Shown in pieces: positions 9,301 to 11,899 of a stretch of DNA of 11,899 nucleotides. How positions within the stretch are numbered: position 1 is the stretch's first letter; the number at the start of each line of letters is the position of its first letter. The stretch is from contig CALFBL010000068.1 in assembly GCA_937951695.1 (NCBI GenBank), positions 1 through 11,899 of the forward strand. Direction: 5' to 3'. The notes beneath the pieces are model-generated. The model searched no databases and had not been told where the DNA came from. It worked only from the letters and a program-made list of their open reading frames with translations. The translations under genes were made by a program, and so were the position numbers. The DNA is from an uncultured Granulosicoccaceae bacterium. GTDB taxonomy: Bacteria; Pseudomonadota; Gammaproteobacteria; Granulosicoccales; Granulosicoccaceae.

Positions 9301-9503
9301 GTGCACCCGTTGTATTAGGTAGCTCATCAACCAGTTTTGAAACCGATGCGGCGAAGCGAAAGATACCCGTGAACGGTGACGGTATCCTACCCAACCCAAC
9401 GCTGATTTTTACAGAATCCGGCGATGTAACTGTGGTGGTTGACAACGAAGTGGTGACGGCATTTCCCCAGCTAATGAGTAGGGTTTATTGGCACTCAAGA
9501 TAG
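6330..9503 (+). CDS. pilY1: PilY1-like type IV pilus tip/biogenesis protein, copy B
   Basis: A 1057-residue exported paralogue of copy A, starting at TTG. The signal peptide ends STSALA with predicted cleavage after residue 30. The vWA domain has MIDAS DYSGS (53-57), NTATVDALAEAA (145-156) and ILVSDG ending at 298. The same seven cysteines are at 220, 235, 243, 266, 287, 320 and 344, with an eighth at 975. The propeller holds MGDPLHSQP (575-583), acidic loop DNNKDGIVNGTD (666-677) and calcium-type loop DVDGDDVVDRIYVGDLGG (800-817). It ends in SRVYWHSR. Copy B differs from A by an extra acidic loop, DVDGDGGD (374-381), and a longer serine/glycine-rich stretch between the third and fourth cysteines. 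Identity to A is high through the propeller, but third codon positions differ widely, so the duplication looks old. The role is presumably as for copy A; whether the copies are redundant, specialised or co-assembled cannot be read from sequence. Confidence 0.93.
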   Translation: MPSKISIKQWSKTTFHAGAAALLVSTSALADDTEVFSAQIANNLKPNLLFVLDYSGSMRSPPASGGSQSKIDILRTAVSEVLSANTGKINAGIGSLYGFIPSGVKWPISDLSADANTIDPDIPVGTKTVADMINIQLNNRDARTNTATVDALAEAASYFRGDPLFGAGRDPLNTEFHKPQVWDEAAQTYTDGGDQAPIPASYTPRDAYQPTGGTNSFGFCSDFSLGGRVRGTNHCTGLSPYDCDERTGSSASGVDGAGSTRKRLVCKYPRPDVWNGARYNTPLTNECQINAIILVSDGIPTVRRSNDQIESIIGTQVRNCEDLSTVFTSNNARDNRIAAESGRCGVEIVEELANNPQNPAIFDSKVMTFTVGFDVDGDGGDYLKKLAVAGTGSENGFFEASSPETLTQALNDAVSQLTSTSQSFTPLAIDVDRANFSHENRAFFSMFLPDGTPSWNGNLKGYFIDDTGLIDINDDPATTLNAEGIRVMSTSAQSFWSLSPDGDTVTDGGVMDKLLGGTRNLLTYTGPDNIPNGGVALSRSDAYKLHPSNTNVTNGLLGGGSNRDVILGWIQTAPMGDPLHSQPANLKYDNGFSNKQVTYVMTNQGFLHAFDVTEPQNPDGSSAGGQELFAFMPKELLGNLPALYENTPSGDKVYGLDGDLIRWHEDNNKDGIVNGTDSVMLVFGMRRGGNHYYAVDVTNPESPILKWRIDGGSSDFPRLGETWSRPSLVKVLHRGVEKEVLAFGGGYDAAALDGSTNKIANTMGNAIYMVDEDGDVILSVDGSDINGMDYAIPSDLTIIDVDGDDVVDRIYVGDLGGNLWRLDFDDISAGISGTKLADLSDGTHRSFFYPPSVAINTSVNGNFMSISIGSGNRTNPLRVDSNDRIFMVRDKAISADLPPGFTTILTNNLYNATTNDIASANDVVAGNARDELNAAQGWYIDLGPHEKSLSQLVTFQNRIMATTFDIAHGPAVDPCSGVGSNSFYMMDVATGAPVVLGSSSTSFETDAAKRKIPVNGDGILPNPTLIFTESGDVTVVVDNEVVTAFPQLMSRVYWHSR

Positions 9504-9541
9504 TGTGGCGGTGATTGCCTAATGTGATCCGATCGATCAGG

Positions 9542-9570
9542 GCGGCTCAGCGATGAGCCGCTTTTTTTCT
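9542..9570 (+). terminator. Rho-independent terminator after the PilY1-like pair
   Basis: A perfect 8-bp stem GCGGCTCA/TGAGCCGC with a GCGA tetraloop (9542-9561) is followed directly by seven T (9562-9568). It lies 38 bases after the stop of copy B and should end the pilY1-like transcript. The PilU-type gene downstream would then need its own promoter or read-through. Confidence 0.93.
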
Positions 9571-9690
9571 CTTAAAGCCAGAAAATTCCCATTGTCTGAA
9601 TTTGTCTGCAGTTTTGCCTTGTCGCGGTTAATAAAAATTCGAAAAAGACGCTAACACTGGAGATCAAAGTAAACCCGATATGCAAAAATA
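9571..9690 (+). promoter_or_regulatory. Leader/promoter region of the PilU-type gene
   Basis: Because a terminator precedes it, this 120-base stretch probably contains the promoter for the PilU-type gene. It is AT-rich, with TTAATAAAAATTC at 9628-9640 as a possible -10 area, but no -35 element sits at standard spacing. TTGTCTG occurs twice (9592-9598 and 9602-9608), 10 bases apart. A three-codon frame, ATG CAA AAA TAA (9680-9691), has its stop overlapping the A of the gene's ATG. No Shine-Dalgarno lies close to 9691; the nearest GGAG is at 9659-9662. Confidence 0.4.
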
Positions 9691-11151
9691 ATGAGCTTTT
9701 TCGACTACCTGACACGCCTTGCCAAAGAAGATGGTTCGGATTTGTATCTGTCCACCGGCGCCCCACCGAGCGCCAAATTTTCCGGCAAACTGATTCCCCT
9801 AGCCGATAAGCCGCTGAGAAATGGCGAAATTCTGGAAATCGCCCGCAGCATCATGAATGAAGAGCAAAACCTCGAGTTCGATCAAGAGCTTGAGATGAAC
9901 CTCGCGATATCACAAGAAGGGATTGGGCGATTCCGTATCAATATATTTCGGCAGCGTAATGAAGTCTCCATCGTTGCCCGAAACATCCAGACTGAAATAC
10001 CCAATTTTAATGAACTGAAACTGCCTGAAATACTCAAGGAAGTCATCGAGCATAAGACCGGTCTGGTACTGTTTGTGGGCGGTACCGGTTCGGGTAAATC
10101 CACTTCCCTGGCAGCGTTGATCGATCATCGAAACCGGTTTAAGGGTGGCCATATCATCACTATAGAAGACCCTGTTGAGTACTTACATCCGCACAAAAAA
10201 TGCATCATCAATCAACGCGAGGTGGGCGTAGACACGCTCAGTTACCACAAGGCGTTGAAGAACACTCTGCGTCAGGCACCCGACGTGATCTTGATAGGTG
10301 AGATTCGTGACCGGGAAACCATGGAACACGCTCTAGCGTTTGCCGAAACTGGACACTTGGCGATATCAACACTGCACGCCAATAACGCAAATCAGACACT
10401 CGACCGAATCATTAACTTCTTTCCCGAAGAACGACGTACCCAACTGTTGCACGATCTGGGCAATAATATTCGCGCCATTGTGTCTCAACGCTTGGTACCC
10501 ACAGTGGATGGCAAACGCTGCGCGGCCATAGAGATTCTTCTGGGGTCCCACACCATCAAACAGATGATCATGAAGGGTCAACTGAATGAAATCAAGGAGA
10601 CTATGGAGAAGTCGTCCAATATGGGCATGAAGACATTCGATGGGCATTTATTCGAACTCGCCATGGAAGGCAGAATCAGCCGGGAAGAGGCGCTGAAAAA
10701 TGCTGACTCCGCCAACAACCTGCGGCTTAGATTCAAGCTCAGCGGTCGAAAGGATGGCGATGACGAAGAACAAGATGAGCTGCTTAACAAAGAGAAGATG
10801 CCCAGCGATTCAGCGACTGCCAACGCCAATGAAGCAAAAGCGCAGGCCATGGAGGCGCAGAAAAAACTCAACGCTATCAGGGCCGCCAAAGCAGCCAATG
10901 GTGGTGCATCTGCACTTGCAGATGCGGACAATGGCTTGGACGCCATTCACGCCGCAATGCAAGGCCAGATGGACGATACAGTCGATGCCGTCAATTCAGA
11001 GGAACAACCTGCGTTGGAACAATCTCCAGCCCCCGGCGAACCAAACATATCGCTGGAACTGGAACCAGAGCCCACGCCAGATCCCGACCACGGCGACGGT
11101 GGGGAGCCCGATGAAGACATGGGCACCATCGGAATGGGACGCATTGGCTAA
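9691..11151 (+). CDS. pilU: PilU-type type IV pilus retraction ATPase with long C-terminal tail
   Basis: A 486-residue secretion-superfamily hexameric ATPase. The N-terminal domain begins near GSDLYLSTGAPPSAKF (15-30), as in PilT/PilU. The core has Walker A GGTGSGKST (130-138), Asp box IITIEDPVEY (155-164), Walker B VILIGEIRDRE (199-209) and His box STLHANNA (226-233). LRQAPDVILIGE, FAETGHL and ANQTLDRIINFFP favour PilU over PilT. The family fold ends around GMKTFDGHLFEL...ADSANNLRLRFKL (312-350). PilU works with PilT at the inner-membrane base to drive pilus retraction. Known PilU proteins are about 380 residues; this one has some 135 extra, first an Ala/Lys/Glu-rich predicted helix (about 375-405), then acidic, proline-containing low complexity (about 440-476) ending GTIGMGRIG. 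The ATG at 9691 is the only sensible start, as an in-frame stop lies just upstream. It follows the pilY1-like pair but is separated by a terminator. Confidence 0.93.
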   Translation: MSFFDYLTRLAKEDGSDLYLSTGAPPSAKFSGKLIPLADKPLRNGEILEIARSIMNEEQNLEFDQELEMNLAISQEGIGRFRINIFRQRNEVSIVARNIQTEIPNFNELKLPEILKEVIEHKTGLVLFVGGTGSGKSTSLAALIDHRNRFKGGHIITIEDPVEYLHPHKKCIINQREVGVDTLSYHKALKNTLRQAPDVILIGEIRDRETMEHALAFAETGHLAISTLHANNANQTLDRIINFFPEERRTQLLHDLGNNIRAIVSQRLVPTVDGKRCAAIEILLGSHTIKQMIMKGQLNEIKETMEKSSNMGMKTFDGHLFELAMEGRISREEALKNADSANNLRLRFKLSGRKDGDDEEQDELLNKEKMPSDSATANANEAKAQAMEAQKKLNAIRAAKAANGGASALADADNGLDAIHAAMQGQMDDTVDAVNSEEQPALEQSPAPGEPNISLELEPEPTPDPDHGDGGEPDEDMGTIGMGRIG

Positions 11152-11165
11152 GTGAACGACATTCA

Positions 11166-11193
11166 GGCTCAAAGAAAAGGTATTCTTTGAGCC
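11166..11193 (+). repeat. Perfect 11-bp inverted repeat between the PilU-type and exonuclease genes
   Basis: GGCTCAAAGAA (11166-11176) and TTCTTTGAGCC (11183-11193) are exact reverse complements around a 6-base loop AAGGTA. The right arm ends 3 bases before the ATG at 11197. No T-run follows on the plus strand, so it is not a typical intrinsic terminator. The purine-rich AAAGAAAAGG in the left arm and loop is the only Shine-Dalgarno-like sequence for the next gene, so folding could limit its translation or protect the upstream mRNA end. Confidence 0.8.
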
Positions 11194-11196
11194 CTG

Positions 11197-11899
11197 ATGA
11201 CCCAACCGTTTCGATTTTTACACACCGCAGATCTGCACCTCGATTCGCCGCTGAAATCGCTGGCAAGGCGTGACCCTGAGCTAGCCTTACACGTTGAGAA
11301 TGCTACGCGCACGGCCTTCACGCGAACGATTGACTTATGCCTTGAAGAACAGGTTCACGCACTGCTGCTCGCCGGCGACATATACGACAGCCATAAACCC
11401 AGCGTCTCGAGCGTGGGATTTTTCCTGCGCGAATTAGACCGGCTAAAAGACAGCGGTATTCGCGTATATATGATTCGCGGTAATCACGACCATTACTCCA
11501 AGCTGACCAATACGCTGACGCTCCCCGAACACGTAACAGAATTCGTGGGCAAGAATGTTGTCGACACGCTGGACGAGTTTGGCGTTGCCATCCACGGGGT
11601 GAGCTTTAAAGAAGAACACGCCACCACGTCCGCTCTACGCTCTTTCAAGGCACCCGATGAGCGATTGATCAATATTGCGCTACTGCACACCAGCTTGGGC
11701 GGCTCGGAAGGTCACGACGTCTACGCCCCCTGTTCGCCCACCGAACTGGACACCATGGGCTTTGACTACTGGGCGCTTGGGCATATCCACAAGCGGATGC
11801 ACATCCAGAACACTGCCACCATTGTCATGCCAGGTACCCCACAGGGACGCGATATCCCCCACAAAAAAAGTGTCGGTAAACTACCACCTCATCTAAAAA
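11197..11899 (+). CDS. YhaO/SbcD-like DNA repair exonuclease, N-terminal part (cut by window edge)
   Basis: An open frame of 234 codons from ATG 11197 to the right edge; an in-frame stop at 11188-11190 fixes the start region. Calcineurin-like metallophosphoesterase motifs occur in order: DLH (12-14), GDIYD (60-64), GNHDHY (95-100), LLHTSLGG (162-169) and GHIHKR (195-200), with metal-binding Asp, Asn and His all present. GHDVYAPCSPTELDTMGFDYWALGH is characteristic of the YhaO branch of SbcD/Mre11-like nucleases, which process DNA ends and often pair with a YhaN-type SMC-like ATPase encoded next. That partner would lie beyond this window. The start is 45 bases after the PilU-type stop, with a strong hairpin between, so co-transcription is possible. 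Residues after GRDI (217-220) no longer look like the family, which usually continues with a short Gly/Glu segment and a strand; see findings. Confidence 0.9.
   Translation, partial: MTQPFRFLHTADLHLDSPLKSLARRDPELALHVENATRTAFTRTIDLCLEEQVHALLLAGDIYDSHKPSVSSVGFFLRELDRLKDSGIRVYMIRGNHDHYSKLTNTLTLPEHVTEFVGKNVVDTLDEFGVAIHGVSFKEEHATTSALRSFKAPDERLINIALLHTSLGGSEGHDVYAPCSPTELDTMGFDYWALGHIHKRMHIQNTATIVMPGTPQGRDIPHKKSVGKLPPHLK

Noticed and set aside
10578..10946. A 122-codon minus-strand frame rich in Ser, Ala and Leu
   Set aside because: It is the mirror of the Ala/Glu/Asp-rich tail of the PilU-type protein; its composition is explained by the sense codons.
10700..11155. A 151-codon plus-strand frame in another phase inside the PilU tail, raising the question of a frameshift
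   Set aside because: The PilU frame reads smoothly through to a stop, and the alternative frame has no recognisable domain. The tail is odd but appears to be genuine coding sequence.
11166..11193. Hairpin read as an intrinsic terminator after the PilU-type gene
   Set aside because: No T-run follows on the plus strand; the next bases are CTGATGACC. It is reported as an inverted repeat instead.
1..11899. CRISPR arrays, insertion sequences, phage genes, tRNA or rRNA genes
   Set aside because: No regularly spaced repeats, transposase or integrase motifs, or RNA gene signatures were seen on either strand.

Overview
The window looks like chromosomal DNA of a Gram-negative gammaproteobacterium, quite possibly marine or free-living. 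This rests on two PilY1-type pilus tip proteins, a PilU-type retraction ATPase and a YhaO/SbcD-like exonuclease, together with a base composition near 50% GC by eye. No tRNA, rRNA, CRISPR array, insertion sequence or phage gene was seen. I cannot name the genus.

Left part (1-2873, minus strand). Three genes lie head to tail with gaps of about 50-56 bases and probably form one transcription unit. In order of transcription they are an HTTM / vitamin K-dependent gamma-carboxylase-like membrane protein (1479-2873), an auxin efflux carrier (AEC) family transporter (538-1422), and the N-terminal 162 codons of an AI-2E/PerM family membrane protein that runs off the left edge (1-487).

Middle part (3082-9503, plus strand). 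Across a 208-base divergent spacer lie two tandem paralogous genes for exported PilY1-like proteins of 1033 and 1057 residues. Each has a signal peptide, a von Willebrand A (vWA) domain with a MIDAS metal motif and a cysteine-bearing insert, and a C-terminal PilC/PilY1 beta-propeller with acidic calcium-type loops. Both use non-ATG starts (GTG and TTG) behind strong Shine-Dalgarno sequences. A rho-independent terminator follows the second copy. No minor pilin genes are beside them, although minor pilins are pilY1's usual neighbours.

Right part (9691-11899, plus strand). A PilU-type ATPase carries an unusual C-terminal tail of about 135 residues, rich in alanine and acidic residues. After a perfect 11-bp inverted repeat comes the 5' part of a DNA repair exonuclease of the metallophosphoesterase superfamily, cut by the window edge.

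How the genes may work together: PilY1 proteins promote pilus assembly, adhesion and surface sensing, while PilU assists PilT-driven retraction. The central and right genes therefore look like a small type IV pilus tip-plus-retraction cluster set apart from the main pilus operons. The exonuclease and the minus-strand transporters have no evident functional link to it. Nothing here is clearly a new system. The most unusual points are the tandem tip-adhesin pair, the extended PilU tail, and a gamma-carboxylase homologue divergent from proteins with calcium-type loops.
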